DNA of 64,000 nt, from positions 30,574,052-30,638,051 of the forward strand of contig CM026565.1 in the NCBI GenBank assembly GCA_015143295.1, given 5' to 3'. The notes beneath the pieces are model-generated. The model saw only the letters and a list, made by a program, of their open reading frames with translations, was not told the origin of the DNA and did no database searches. Every line of letters begins with the position of its first letter. Position 1 is the stretch's first letter. The DNA is from Tetracentron sinense (lineage: Eukaryota > Streptophyta > Magnoliopsida > Trochodendrales > Trochodendraceae). The position numbers and the translations under genes were made by a program. Positions 35,650-47,600 of this stretch are shown piece by piece.

Positions 35650-35815
35650 AAATATATGTTTTTATGGTTAGGCCGCAATCCCAGTTAGTGTCTTAGTATC
35701 TGTTCGAGTCAGCAGTGGGGAGTGGAGCGCTTGCTACTCATCAACCGATAGAATTAGATCCCGAGACCTCTCGTCAAGGAGAGGCCACACCCTACCATTG
35801 GAGCAAGCAGCGAGG
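35650..35815 (-). mobile_element. tRNA-derived SINE, family B
   Basis: On the minus strand GCTTGCTCCAATGGTAGGG (box A-like) is followed by GAGGTCTCGGGATCTAATTC (box B-like), TTGATGAGTAGCAAGC and an A-rich end. The order matches the copies at 37148 and 51464. The target duplication is unclear. Confidence 0.6.
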
Positions 35816-36180
35816 TGTAAAATATGTGTTAACTGATGGATGGTGACTTTACGAATTAAGCGAACTGGCATTCTCCTTTCGATAAATTGGTAGGGGTGGA
35901 TCCGAATCCAACTCTTTTTTCTGGCCGTGAGGAAAGAATACCTTGGATGCCTATTCCTTGCTTGGAAACTCAAAAATTGGGTGCCTTTGGGACCACTTAA
36001 GAAATTGGAATTTCATGTGAATATCTGTATTCCTATTCATTTTCTCGGAATTTATCCGAATAGGTAATCGGCGGACCGAATTCAAATTGTACTTTATCTA
36101 TTAATTTATAAATAGATATGAATTGAGATATTGATACACGATAAATATTTGACTGATTATATAACATATTACTATGATAA

Positions 36181-36636
36181 TCTTTACTATTATAATGGGA
36201 GAGGCAGGCGTAGATGATTTTTCCAAAATTCACATACTACCCTTATATAAAAACAAAATTTTGATTTAATGTTTTGCTTCAAAACCCAAACTACCCATTG
36301 CCTTTGATTTAATTTCCAAACTACCCCTTGCTCATCTATCTATTTAGAATCACATCCAATCGTGATTGAACTCGGGAGAGTTCAATCGCACCTGTGGGTT
36401 AACACGTGTCCCTTTTAACTCCTATTAACTGTGGTTAACTCCTTCCCCTCGCTCTCACGTGCATCACACGTGCCACTAGCGAGTTCAATCGCACCAGCAG
36501 GTTAACACGTGTCTCACACGTGCCACTAGCGAGTTCAATCGCACCAGCAGGTTAACACGTGTCCCTTTTAACTCCTATTAACTGTGGTTAACTCCTTCCC
36601 CTCGCTCTCACGTGCATCGCACGTACCACCTGCTAG
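36181..36636 (+). mobile_element. Non-autonomous Helitron, 456 bp, with repeated 3' ends
   Basis: The 5' end TCTTTACTATTATAATGGGA follows an A and the 3' end CCACCTGCTAG precedes a T. Eleven bases inside the 3' end lies the hairpin sequence CACGTGCATCGCACGT. Upstream, CACGTGCCACTAGCGAG occurs twice (about 36469-36485 and 36516-36532), marking two earlier 3' termini. The interior holds paired TTAACTGTGGTTAA and ACACGTGT motifs. There is no Rep/helicase coding. Confidence 0.85.
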
Positions 36637-37147
36637 TATATTATAAGTTTATAAGACTAAAATATTAGTATTAGGTGGCCTTTGGTAACCCTAACCTTCA
36701 ACTTAATAATCTAAAGCCCAACTAAGCACAGTCTTCAAATAAGCTCTACCTATTTAGATTAGTGTTACCAAACACCACTTTAGTGTGTACTATTTACATA
36801 ATTTTAAGACATTAAATTATTTCTAATTTGTATATGATGATAAAATATTAATTTAAACTAAATTCACATTTTTTTATTTAAAATTTTCATAAAGTAATTA
36901 AATAATTCAGATATTATACAAATCTGAATATTTTAATCTGGAGTTGGATATAGATACTCTATTTCATTGTATGTCAGATATTTAATTAAATTTGGAAAGT
37001 CAGATATATAATCGGATATGGATTCAGATATACCATTATTCGCTTCGATTTTACTTCGTTTACAACTCTAATTAGCACCTTAGCTAGCGTAAAAGTACAT
37101 GGAACTACGAGGAGCAAAATGGCACCATTCAAAAGCATATACCCCAG

Positions 37148-37309
37148 ACACCCCCGCCTCTTGCGTGAGTGGTAGGGGTGTAGCCTTCAGTGGAGGGGGG
37201 TCTAGGATCTAATCCCCCAGGGTATGAGTTGCAAGAGCAACAATGCCCAAGCTAACACCTGACCATCTGATCGTACTAACGTAGTTAAATGATAAAAATA
37301 ACAACAACA
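37148..37309 (+). mobile_element. tRNA-derived SINE, family B, with perfect 17 bp duplication
   Basis: The element lies between two perfect copies of AAAAGCATATACCCCAG (37131-37147 and 37310-37326). Its head has CTTGCGTGAGTGGTAGGGG (box A-like) and GGTCTAGGATCTAATCCCC (box B-like), and it ends in an A-rich AACAACAACA tail. This is the best-defined SINE in the window. Confidence 0.92.
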
Positions 37310-37326
37310 AAAAGCATATACCCCAG

Positions 37327-37855
37327 GGTGGAGTTGGGAAGAATTGCCCCCTTGAGCTTTTGGGAAAAAAATATTTTAATAGGGCACAGGTATGGGGCAC
37401 GGGGTAGCTACACCCTGAACTTTTGAAAAAAAATGTCTTTTATATTATATTGTTTAATTATACAATAGGGCATAGCCATGTAGCAAGGTCAGTTGCCCCC
37501 CCCCCCCCCCCCCAACCTTCTGACAAAAAAAAGTTTATATTATATTATTTAAATATTTAGTAGGGAAATATATTGTTTATATAGTATTATTTAATTATTA
37601 GCATGGCATAATCTTAGGGCAAATGGACAACTACTCTTGTAAACAACGAGAAATAATTACCAGTAGGATATGTATGAAACATATGGCCCATGAACTTGGT
37701 TGTCAAAAGAAAAAAATTTAGGAGGTAGCCCCTGAATCACCTACCCTTAGACCCAAAATATTTTGTACCCGCCTAATCATTCTTTACAAATATATCAACA
37801 ATCATTAACATTTTCAATCAACCATTGCTTGTCCCCTATGCGAAAATCTTGGTCT

Positions 37856-37887
<32 letters not shown>

Positions 37888-38343
37888 AAAAAAATAGCTG
37901 GATATCGTGGACCCACTTTACTAGCTAGGTAGGATGATGAAGGTGTGTCCCTCCTGGAATCAATTTCAAGATACAAGAAGAATCCACAAAGTTTCCCTTT
38001 GAGTGATGTGAGGAGAGGTTTCACTCACCCCACATAGACTATGTATGTGCCAAAATAAAATTGCATAGGCAATTAGGATAATAAAATAGAGCCAACTTGG
38101 TTCTTTGTGAATTGTGATAGACACAAATGGGTTCCTTTTAGGACTTAAGGCTTGATCCCAAGCCTTCCCTCAAATAAGGAAAAAGTATCTCTATAGAGAC
38201 ACGAATTTAATTTCTCGGTATTCGTATCATTTATATGAATTTCCTAGAATATGTGTCGGATTTTAAATGCATGTGTTCCTATGAGAATTAATGTCGAAGG
38301 CCTAGATGTAATAACTCCTTATATAATAATAATAGTCATCAAC

Positions 38344-38374
<31 letters not shown>

Positions 38375-38690
38375 ATTAAAATATTCGGGTCTATGGGAGC
38401 ATCCCATTACCTATAACAAGGTCAACATATTTATTTTCTAACTTCTAGGAGTCTAGGATTCAAACCTTGGGTTTTCAGTTTCTAACTCAATTGTTTTGAG
38501 GTCCACTCTCTCATTTATTCAACTTGATGGGATATTTTGACCTCCAATGACCAAAAATTGGGACTTGTCTATTAGACAAGAAATTGTTCCCCTTTGAATT
38601 TCAAGTCCAACGCAAACTAAATCGCCTAAATCCAATAAGTAAGTAAAAAGTTACGGGCAAAATACTGAAGACAATTCCGAGTCAAAAAAA
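37327..38690. other. Repeat-rich spacer with C runs and a TTA microsatellite
   Basis: The tract 37330-37800 resembles interiors of the Tip100-like elements (GGGCATAGCCATG, AGTTGCCCCC, TATTATTTAATTATT). Long C runs occur at 37496-37514 and 37857-37884, and a (TTA)n tract at about 38343-38372. No gene is visible. Confidence 0.4.
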
Positions 38691-40827
38691 ATAGGGAGTG
38701 TGATCGATCGCCCACAAAGACGATTGATTGCCCAGAACGAGTTTTTTGCAGAGAAACACGATTTTGGACCCTTTTTAGCTTCCTTAGGGTCCCAAACTCT
38801 ATATATACCTCTTTAACTCATGAATTAAGTTTTCAATAGCCTCCTTAACCTAAAATAGAGCTTTCTAAGAGATCTAAAGAGGGAGAGATTATGATTTTCT
38901 GAGAGATTCAAAGAGGAAAAAACCTATAAATTTCAAGGATTCAACCAAAGAAGAAGAAAAGAAACTTGAAGATCTAGATCGAACCTCATTCGCAAGCGGA
39001 AGATTGTAGGGAAGCAATCAAAAGAGATAAATAACTTTCATAGTTCTCAATTTTATAACTATTAATTTAAAGTATGGATTTAATGACAAGATCTATGTAA
39101 AAAACATGATTAACAAGAATATCAAAGGATTTTGATCACCCCTCATGCAATGTTTTAATGAATAATGTAAAAATAGATTTCATTTCTATCAATAGGGTAA
39201 TCATTGATGTAAATAAAAAGAAAAATGTTTAGATCCAAAGGAAAAAATAGATCAAAGCATGTTTATTTATTTATATTCCTTATGAAAGATGTTCATGATT
39301 TTTTTGAAATGTTTCTCTTATGATTTTTATTATGTATATCAATAAGGGGAAAATGGAATGAAATTAGTGGTGTATATATGGTTTGAGAATGGATGAATGG
39401 AAAGTATGAAATAATTGAATGATGGATGTAGATCCTTTGTGAGACTAGGGTTACATGTTAGTGTGTTTTGTGGATATAATCTATAAGAATTATGATTAAT
39501 AAATTATGTTTTGTAATTATGATATTGATCTCGATTAAAAAAGAAGTCTTGATATTTAAATTAGATTGTAAATTATACATATTGAAAATAAATTGTGATT
39601 AAAGCCTATAAATTATTGGAAATATAAATATTGTGTGTTTATTTTTATGTTGTTATACGTGATATATTATTGGGTAAAAAAACATTTGATGAGAGTCTTG
39701 CTTGTCTAGGTCTGGTTAACATAGTGGAATGAGATGCTATGATGAGATTTTCTATGGCCCTTGACTGATAGTCCCATGTATAATTTAACCAAATGTATAT
39801 TATTGTGCACTCACTCAAGATAATGAATATATACAAGCATGATAAAAAATAAGATTACAAGTATTATACAAGTACACACGAAAACGATGAATGCATGATT
39901 GAGTTTTGCACTGCCCGAGTACCAGCAAGTCTAGAATCAAGGTAAGACAAGCCGTATGCACTAGATAATGTGTAGACAAGCCGTATGCACCGGATAATAT
40001 ACAGACAAGTCGTATGCACCGGATAATGTATAGACAAGCCGTATATACCAAATAATGTGCAAACCATGTGGAACCTCAATAAATAGGGTATATGTTAGTC
40101 TCTACCACATATATAGCATAGAGTTATTTTAAGTTATTGCACAGTGCATGTTGTTTGATTTATTCATGAAAAAGAAAGACAAGTCAAAAAAGTAAGACAA
40201 GTCAAGTAATAGGACAAGCAAGATAAGTAAGAAAGATAAGTACAAGTGAGCACATGAAAGAATTAAAAAGAAAAAATATTTCGCACTCTGATTTACGTAT
40301 GTGAATTGTAATTGAACTGTTACTCGTATGCATGTTATCGTTATGATATTGTTTAATATGGATTGTTATATAAGCGGAGTAACTTGTTACTCAACCGATA
40401 ACTTTGTTGTCGGTAGGTTCAAGATTTGATAGTTGTGCTTCAGAGCCTTGAGTTGAAGAAGAGTACGTAAAGGAAGATCATGCAGGTGATCATTCTGAAG
40501 ATGAACGGGATTCCGATGGATGACCTTACTATTATTTTAGTTTATTATAAATTGTTTAAATTCCAGAGAGATTATAATTGACTTATTATGAATTTATGTT
40601 TTGATTTAATAAATGGTTGAGAATCACGAGAATGATTCAGATTATGTATGTTCAGTTTCATTACAGATTTAAAATTGATGTTCAGTTGAGGTATTGAATG
40701 TTATTATATTGAAGAAATTTTTAAGTCCATAATTTAGTATGTCTTTATTGCTTCTAACAAGATGGTATGATAAGTAAGTCACATGTCAAAGATCTCACAT
40801 TCTCTTAGGGAATTTTGGGGCGTGACA
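38691..40827 (+). repeat. LTR-like tract ending GGGGCGTGACA
   Basis: A TATATATA box at about 38800 follows an AT-poor stretch, and the tract ends TTTTGGGGCGTGACA, the kind of terminus seen on Ty3/gypsy LTRs. The left boundary and target duplication were not found. The MULE begins immediately after it. No coding domain is present. Confidence 0.4.
39946..40061. repeat. Minisatellite, four 29 bp units
   Basis: Units start at 39946, 39975, 40004 and 40033 with GACAAGYCGTATRYACC followed by RGATAATRT. The fourth is the most diverged. Confidence 0.85.
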
Positions 40828-41135
40828 ATCTCATGTACTGGTTATACCACATGTTATTGCTTCTAAATGAAAGCCACGTGTCTAATTTTTTTTAAATGCC
40901 CACATCAGCCGGCCCAAGAAATTAATAGTAAAAACATTTTCTTTCCCTCTTCCCAAATTTCATTCCCACCCAAATGACAAACCTCATCTTTCGCTCAAAA
41001 TTTGCAGCGCCGTCCACACCGTTCAGCGCCCCCACCACCGTTCATCACTTCACTGACGCTTCTTAGCAACGCCACCTCATCCTTCTCCGCATTTCTTGGC
41101 GATCCATCTTTAGGAAACACTGCCCACCACCGTTC

Positions 41136-41340
41136 ATCTACCTCCTCACCTCCGTCGGATCCCTCCTCATCTCCGCCTTGATGATCGGCTTCACCATTGT
41201 CTGCGCACATGGCTCTTTTAGGGTTCCCGAGGATCTCTTCCTCGACGACCAAGAGCCGCCAATATTGGTTTCCTCTCCTTCCTCGGAGGTGCCGCCTCCT
41301 CCGCTGTAGCCACCGCTTCCGCTGTCACTGTGCGCATTTG
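41136..41340 (+). pseudogene. PRA1-family gene fragment captured in the MULE
   Basis: One frame reads IYLLTSVGSLLISALMIGF, continuing to AHGSFRVPEDLFLDDQEPP. The next frame then reads NIGFLSFLGGAASSAVAT. Together these match the C-terminal half of plant PRA1 (prenylated Rab acceptor) proteins, which act in ER/Golgi vesicle traffic, with one frameshift near 41250. The N-terminal half and a start are not recognisable. Intron-free fragments inside MULE arms are typical of gene capture. The identification rests on motif recall, not alignment. Confidence 0.6.
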
Positions 41341-42054
41341 CTTCGGAAATTCGGGGCAAATCATAGTGTTTGTGAAATTCTATTTTCACTCTGTTGTGTA
41401 GTTGGATCTTAATTGTGCCGATTTGTAGATTTGGTTTTACTAGGGTCTTCAATGGTTTACTAGTACTTAGTAGAATTTTGATTTTTAATGAATGTTGTTT
41501 TGTCAATTGCACTATGTTAGTGTTATTATTGAACATTATTACCAGATTGCGGTGGTGAAAGGATACATGTATGTTGTACCAAATGAGAGCTCTGGTTTGT
41601 TTCTTCGAATGATTTATGGAGATTGGAAGTACTTCTATTATCTATGCCGAATTAACTTGTATGGTTTATGGTCCTGTAGAAGTTTGATTCACTCTTGTGC
41701 ATGTTTGTCTATACTTTTGAGTTTTTGAATTTATTCGATTTAATTGAAAATGTGTTGAGAGTCTATAACCAATTGATTCAAGAAACAGAATTCGTGTAGT
41801 GGCAGAGACTATGATATTTTCTCTGTTCAGTTTGATGAGATTAGGTTTTGGTGATTTTTAAATGAATTTCTGCCAGTTTAAGAAGAGCCAAGTGCTTCAG
41901 ATGGTCCAAGATCTTCTATTGAGAATGCTTGGTTCCTATTACTTGGTTCTTCAATACCATTTCTGAAGACATTATTATGTTCTTTTTCTCTTCAATATCA
42001 TTCATGTATTAATAGCATGGTTTAGATTTTAAGTACGTAGATTAACCTTTACGT

Positions 42055-42743
42055 GTGTGCTCGTGGGTTGATTCCTCATGAATCGGGTGTGTGTGTGTCC
42101 TTTGGGTCATTTGCCTACTGGCTTGCCTTATGTTAAGTTAGTCTACCAAAAAAATCTTTAGTCCCACCTCGGGCAGGTATGATAGTGTACTCGTCCTCAT
42201 AAGGTTCCATAGCCACTCTTACAGTTGGTACCCGTTTTAGAGTGTGCTCGTGGGTTGATTCCTCATGAGTCGGGTGTGTGTGTGAGTCTATGTGTGTGTG
42301 TGTCCTTCAGGTCACTTGCCTTGTGGTAAGTTAGTCTACCAAAAAACCTTTAGTCCCATCTCGGGTAGGTACAATAGTGTACTCGTCCTAATAAGGTTCC
42401 AAAGTCACTCTTACGGTTGGTACCTGTTTTAGAGTGTGTTCATGGGTTGATTCCTCATGAGTCGGGTGTGTGTGTGTGAGTTCATTTGTGTGTGTCTCCT
42501 TCAGGTCATTTGCCTACTGGCTTGCCTTGTGGTAAGTTAGTCTACCAAAAAAAACCTTTAGTCCCACCTCGGGCAGGTATGATAGTGTACTCGTCCTCAT
42601 AAGGTTCCATAACCACTCTTACGGTTGGTACCCGTTTTAGAGTGTGCTCGTGGGTTGATTCCTCATGATTCGGGTGTGTGTGTGTCCTTCGGGTCGTTTG
42701 CCTACTGGCTTGCCTTGTGGTAAGTTAGTCTACCAAAAAAAAA
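42055..42743. repeat. Tandem repeat of about 190-205 bp, four copies (last partial)
   Basis: Units begin with GTGTGCTCGTGGGTTGATTC at about 42055, 42243, 42435 and 42643. Each contains CGGGTGTGTGTGTG, GGCTTGCCTT, TTAGTCCCACCTCGGG and CTCTTACGGTTGGTACC. The (GT)n part differs in length between copies. It lies inside the MULE. Confidence 0.85.
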
Positions 42744-43588
42744 GCTTAACCTTTAGGTGTTGCAGTTGAATATCTTTTCCTTGTCCTTAAATTCAAGCTC
42801 ATTGAGAATCTGTGCATGTTTTTTTTTTTGTTTTTTTGAGAATGTAGTTGTCTATGTATATTCTTAATTCTAAGCAGAAAGAATGGAAATGAAAGGTCTG
42901 TATAGGGTTCAAATGTTGGGCAATAAGATCTAACCTATTGAAGATTTGGTTGAAATTTTGGTTTCCTTAGACCTTGACCTGTCTTATTTGCTGAATTGAA
43001 GATTGCTGCTCAGGTATGCAAATTCCTAAGCAACTTGGTGTATAGCAAGAGGATATGCAATTTTTTCTATAGCTGTAAATTGTAATGTGCACTGTTCACG
43101 CGCACTATTCACGTGCACTCTTTTACTTTTTTATTTTTAAAGAAAAGAAAACAACTTCATTCCAAACTACAAAAAAGTCTCAGAAATCAGAATGCTTAAA
43201 TATTCAATACAAAGTTACAATTTGAAAAGTTCATATCTCTCAATTTGCTAGACTTTATCAAAGTTTCCAACTTTCCATAATGGCTTTATCTTGTGAGTTG
43301 TGACCCATCTGAGCATTTTTTGTTTTTCATTTGCAAATGACCATAACGAAGAAAAGAGACAAATTGGAGAATCCATCAGTTGTGATGGGTCTTTTTTTTT
43401 TTGTTGCTAAATATTGTTGTGATGGGTCTGTAATAATACAAATGGTCCTATTGTAATATCTTTTGTAATGAAATACTTTGACATTTATGAAGACCTATTT
43501 ATTTATTTTGGTAACCTCTTCTTAATATGATATTTGACAATCTTGCTCACTTACCACCTTGGACATGACACCAAAATATCATAAAAAG

Positions 43589-44327
43589 CAGGGGCGAAGC
43601 CAGAATTTTCTAATAGTAGGGGCACCCATGGGTCTAGGGGGTTCGGGGGCGTAGCCTCCGAATTTTTTTTGACAACTAAGTTCTCGGGTCGTTTCGTTCA
43701 TACATTTTGTACATATCGTATGAGTATTGTTTCTCCTTATATACAGGACAGCTATCCCCTTACATCATAGCTATGTCTAGTAAATAATGAAATTAAATGA
43801 TATAAAATATATACTTTGTTTTCAAAAGTTCAAAGATAGTTGCCCCCTTGTCCTATAGTTATGTTATATTAAATAATATAGTATAATGTGTTTTAGGGGA
43901 CAACTACCCCCTTGTCCCATGAGTATGCCTAATTAAATTCTTAAACAACTTAGTATAAAAAATATGAGTTCGGATTCTGTCCAATTGCGATTTAATTTAA
44001 ACAGTTCAATCACACTTACATAACCCCCTTTAACTCTGGTTAACTCTTAGGATTAATATTTTTTTTTCTTAAAAAAAGGTTAAAATGTTGAACCCTAGGG
44101 TTAGTATATCTTAATCATAGTTAATGGGGGTTAAAAGGACACGTGTGTGAACTCAAATATGATCCCAACTCAAAAAAATAAATATTTCCCAAAGTTCAGT
44201 GGCCACCTGCCCCATTCCCATGCTATACCTAAAGAAAATGTAAAATAAAAAATAAAAAAAATAATTGGTTTTCAAAAGTTGAGTGGGGGCACGTGCCCCC
44301 ACAGGTCCCTACCTGGCTCCGCCCCTG
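43589..44327. mobile_element. Tip100-like hAT element 1
   Basis: The ends are CAGGGGCGAAGCCAG and CTGGCTCCGCCCCTG, matching the CAGGGGCGGAG terminus known for Tip100-type hAT elements. Flanking octamers ATAAAAAG and ACAGTAAG agree at 5 of 8. The interior repeats AGTTGCCCCCTTGTCC-like blocks and carries the TTAACC/ACACGTG module at 44020-44160. It is non-coding and nested in the MULE. Confidence 0.75.
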
Positions 44328-44819
44328 ACAGTAAGCACAACTTTGTCAAGGTAAAAAAAATATTCCACCTTAATCAAATATTTTCCCATTAAAATCATTA
44401 ATGTAGCATTTTCTTTTCATTACACATGAAGGAATTACCTAAAAAAACCACAAAAGAATTAATACAAAATCTTGTATCATCCTTGCATAGTTATAAGACA
44501 TCATCTTTACACCAAAACAAACTATAAAAGAAAAGAAAACAGTTCAAAGTCTTCTATCATCCTTGTATGGTTGCACTCCCACCAACATTGACGTGATAGA
44601 TTCTACATAAAAATAAAAATAACATTATGTTACAAAAATACAAGGAAAAAAAAAAAGGCATATATTAAATTTTTTTTTACATGAAAGGTTATAGTTCATA
44701 GAAAATACTTGACTCGGGTGAAGAAACTGAAGATAAAATATCTCCTGAAATTTGAATTGGCATAACAAGACAAGAAAAACATAGTTAAATTCAACAAGCC
44801 AAACTAAGAAAATAAATAT

Positions 44820-46999
44820 TTAAAATAATAAAATTTTAAACTTACCAAACACCATGTGACTATGTTGTGGAGTTAGTGATGTAGTTGCAACTTTTACCTT
44901 TTTTCTTTTCTTCTTTTCCAATTGACTTTTTATTCTAGCATTGGTTATCCATTTCTTTCTCACATGTGGTGGATCAAAAATTGTTCTATCACCAACTAAG
45001 CAATGTTCCCTATCATCACCATTTTTGGGATCTTCTTGGAGATCTTTTTTACCAACATCTTCCATTATACCAATGGCTGCCATGTCCTTCTCAACTAGTT
45101 GTAATATCTCTTTTAGCTTATCTTTGACAATTTTGGTCCCACTAATACTCAATGAAGCCTTATCAAAAATATTATATCCCAATTGACTTAACTCGCTTAT
45201 GCGCATAGCACGAGTAGATTTCTCATTTAGTTGACATAAATCAAGTAAGCAAGACAACCATTTATTTGCATCTTTTGTCCATCTACTTAATATATATTTG
45301 TCAGGAATTATGTTCACATTATTCACAAGAAGCACCCTTAAAGTATGGTGACATAACAATCTCAATGTTTCAAACAACTTGTAACTACAATAAACAATCA
45401 AATTTGATTGGTCAAACTGCACAGTAAGTGCCCTTTTATTCCCATACTTAGTTAGTAAATAAGTAGAATTATTCTCATAATGATTGGTCTCAACACAACT
45501 CAATCCCAAAACATGCACTCAACTCTTCTTCAAACATTCTAAACAAAACAAGAGTATAAACACTAGCAACATGACTCAAGATACCTCCATACCTGGTAAC
45601 TTTTGTAGGTGCACCATTCTCGAAAATCTTCATTCAATTCATCTTGACGCATTTGTGATGCCTTTTCCTCATAAAATTGAATAACTTGGATAAGTGGCAT
45701 AGATGTTCGCATGATTTAATGGAAAACACTATTTGTACTCTCACTCATTTGGGTAGATTTCATCGTTGCTGAGAAAAAATCCACACTGAAAGTTGTAGAC
45801 CACTTTTCTTGAACCTTATATAGCCTACTAAGCCATTGATGATTTTGCAAATTATGTTTTTCAACCATATCATTCCAAGTTGACTCAAACTCTGACTCAT
45901 TTATGCACCCATTTAAACATTTATTGAATCTCCAATGGAAATCAAGATTACTATAGAGTCTAGCAAGGTGTAGTTTAACATTTTTACTAATATGCCATAA
46001 GCAAAGTCGATGACGAGACTTCGGAAACACCAACTTAATAGCATTTGTCATTGCTTAGTCTTGATCCGTAAAAATGCATTTTGGTCGTCGAACTCCCATA
46101 GCTGTCAAAGAAGTCTCAAACAACCAAATAAATGATTCAAATGTCTCATCTATTAAAAATGCACACCCGAGCAAAACATTATTCCAATGATGATTGATCC
46201 CCACAAACAGTGCACAAATTAATTGTATCCATTGGTTCAATAAGTGGTGTCACAGACAACAACATCCCCAAAATAGTCATAATCTAATTTTTCTCTACCA
46301 TCTCTCCAAAAGAAATTTGTCATTCTATTATCTTGGTCTACTTGCATTGAATAGAAAAACATGGGATCATCGCTTTACTTTTGTTTGAAATGATTATATT
46401 ACACTTTGTCCATCCTCAGCTTCAATCATTTCTTTTCTAATAGTACGCAAGTAGTTGTGACAATCTCGCTTAGTGAATCCAGTACAATTGACACCACCAA
46501 CTTCCTTTGATAAATATGAATACGATTGTGTTGCTTTAATGCCCGCACTAACCATTGTGCCAATTTTACTCCCTTGTGTACTTAATACCTTTCTTCCAGA
46601 TCTCAAGTTACACATTTGTTCCACAATTACAAATTGATGATTGTGTGCATAATTGAAATGAGAAACTGTCCAAACATCATTGTTGACATCAAATCGAATT
46701 CTAGCAAAACAACCTGTTCTTGTATCTAAGTGATTTAACTTTTTCATATTACTAGAGTCTTCAAACTCTTTAAACCCTTGTTTTGAACACACAAATTCTC
46801 TCTGCCTAAGAACACCATCAATCACTCGTATTTTTCCTTTTCGAATGCTAAACCCTTTCCTTAAAGCAAATTCATTGTAAATGTTATAAGCTTCTTCTTT
46901 GGAACTCACTTGCATTCTAAACTTGATTTATTCATCATTGTTAACAACACCTTTATCAACTTCCTCAACCTCATTTGGTACACTTCGTGAAAAATCCAT
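44820..46999 (-). pseudogene. FAR1/MULE transposase pseudogene
   Basis: From the start at 46999 the frame stops after about 24 codons. A FAR1 DNA-binding domain then reads EEAYNIYNEFALRKGFSIRK at about 46900 through an AHNH block. Next is the MULE core: TDQDQAMTNAIKLVFP and HRLCLWHISKN at about 46060-45985. A SWIM-like zinc finger follows near 45400 (YCSYKLFETLRLLCHHTLRVL), where the second cysteine of the expected CxC is Tyr. A 45 kb-side C-terminal tail is basic (KKKRKKVK). Stops and frameshifts separate the blocks, so the protein is dead. Confidence 0.88.
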
Positions 47000-47600
47000 T
47001 ATTTATGCTTTAACCTAATCATAAACAAAATATATATAGCATAAACATCTAAAAATAAATACCATAAGTAAATAGGCTGAAAAAAAAACTATCCAGAAAA
47101 CTATTTAAGCAAAATAAATATCACATTAGCACATACTTTCTTTTGGTAGTATTTTGACATATAAATTAATATTAGAAAAATTTATGGAAAAATCAAGTCT
47201 TACAATACCCATCTCTAAAAAAGAGAGAAAATATGAGCAAAACTTAATATACAAGACCACTGGAAAGATATGGTTTGCATTAAGAAAAATGACTATTACA
47301 TTTAAACAAAACAAGTTGTTTACATTATGTAAAAGTGATCTAAGTTGGCCATAGTGAATTTTAGAAAGAGGAATGTGACACAAATAACATTCACTGAACT
47401 GATTTAATTAGAAAAACCAAAAAAAAAAAAAGTTGTATAAAAGAAATGAGAGATGGCAACGAAGGAAATGAAAAGGGGTATTACGTTGCTCTTGGAAGTA
47501 GTAGTTGCCTTGGAGGCGGGAGCCAAGACAATGAATGGCCTGGCCGGTCTCGCGAATCCAGAATCCAGAATCCAGAATCCGATGGTGTATACGGCTTATC
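47000..47600. other. Spacer between the MULE transposase and its right inverted repeat
   Basis: The sequence is AT-rich and presumably held the transposase promoter. A PESRIQ-type triple repeat (CCAGAATCCAGAATCCAGAA) is near 47557. No independent gene is supported. Confidence 0.3.

Noticed and set aside
39946-40061. Regularly spaced repeats resembling an array
   Set aside because: Directly abutting 29 bp minisatellite units without spacers in a plant genome; not a CRISPR array.
44941-45186. Plus-strand frame opposite the MULE
   Set aside because: Antisense shadow of the FAR1-type transposase remnant.
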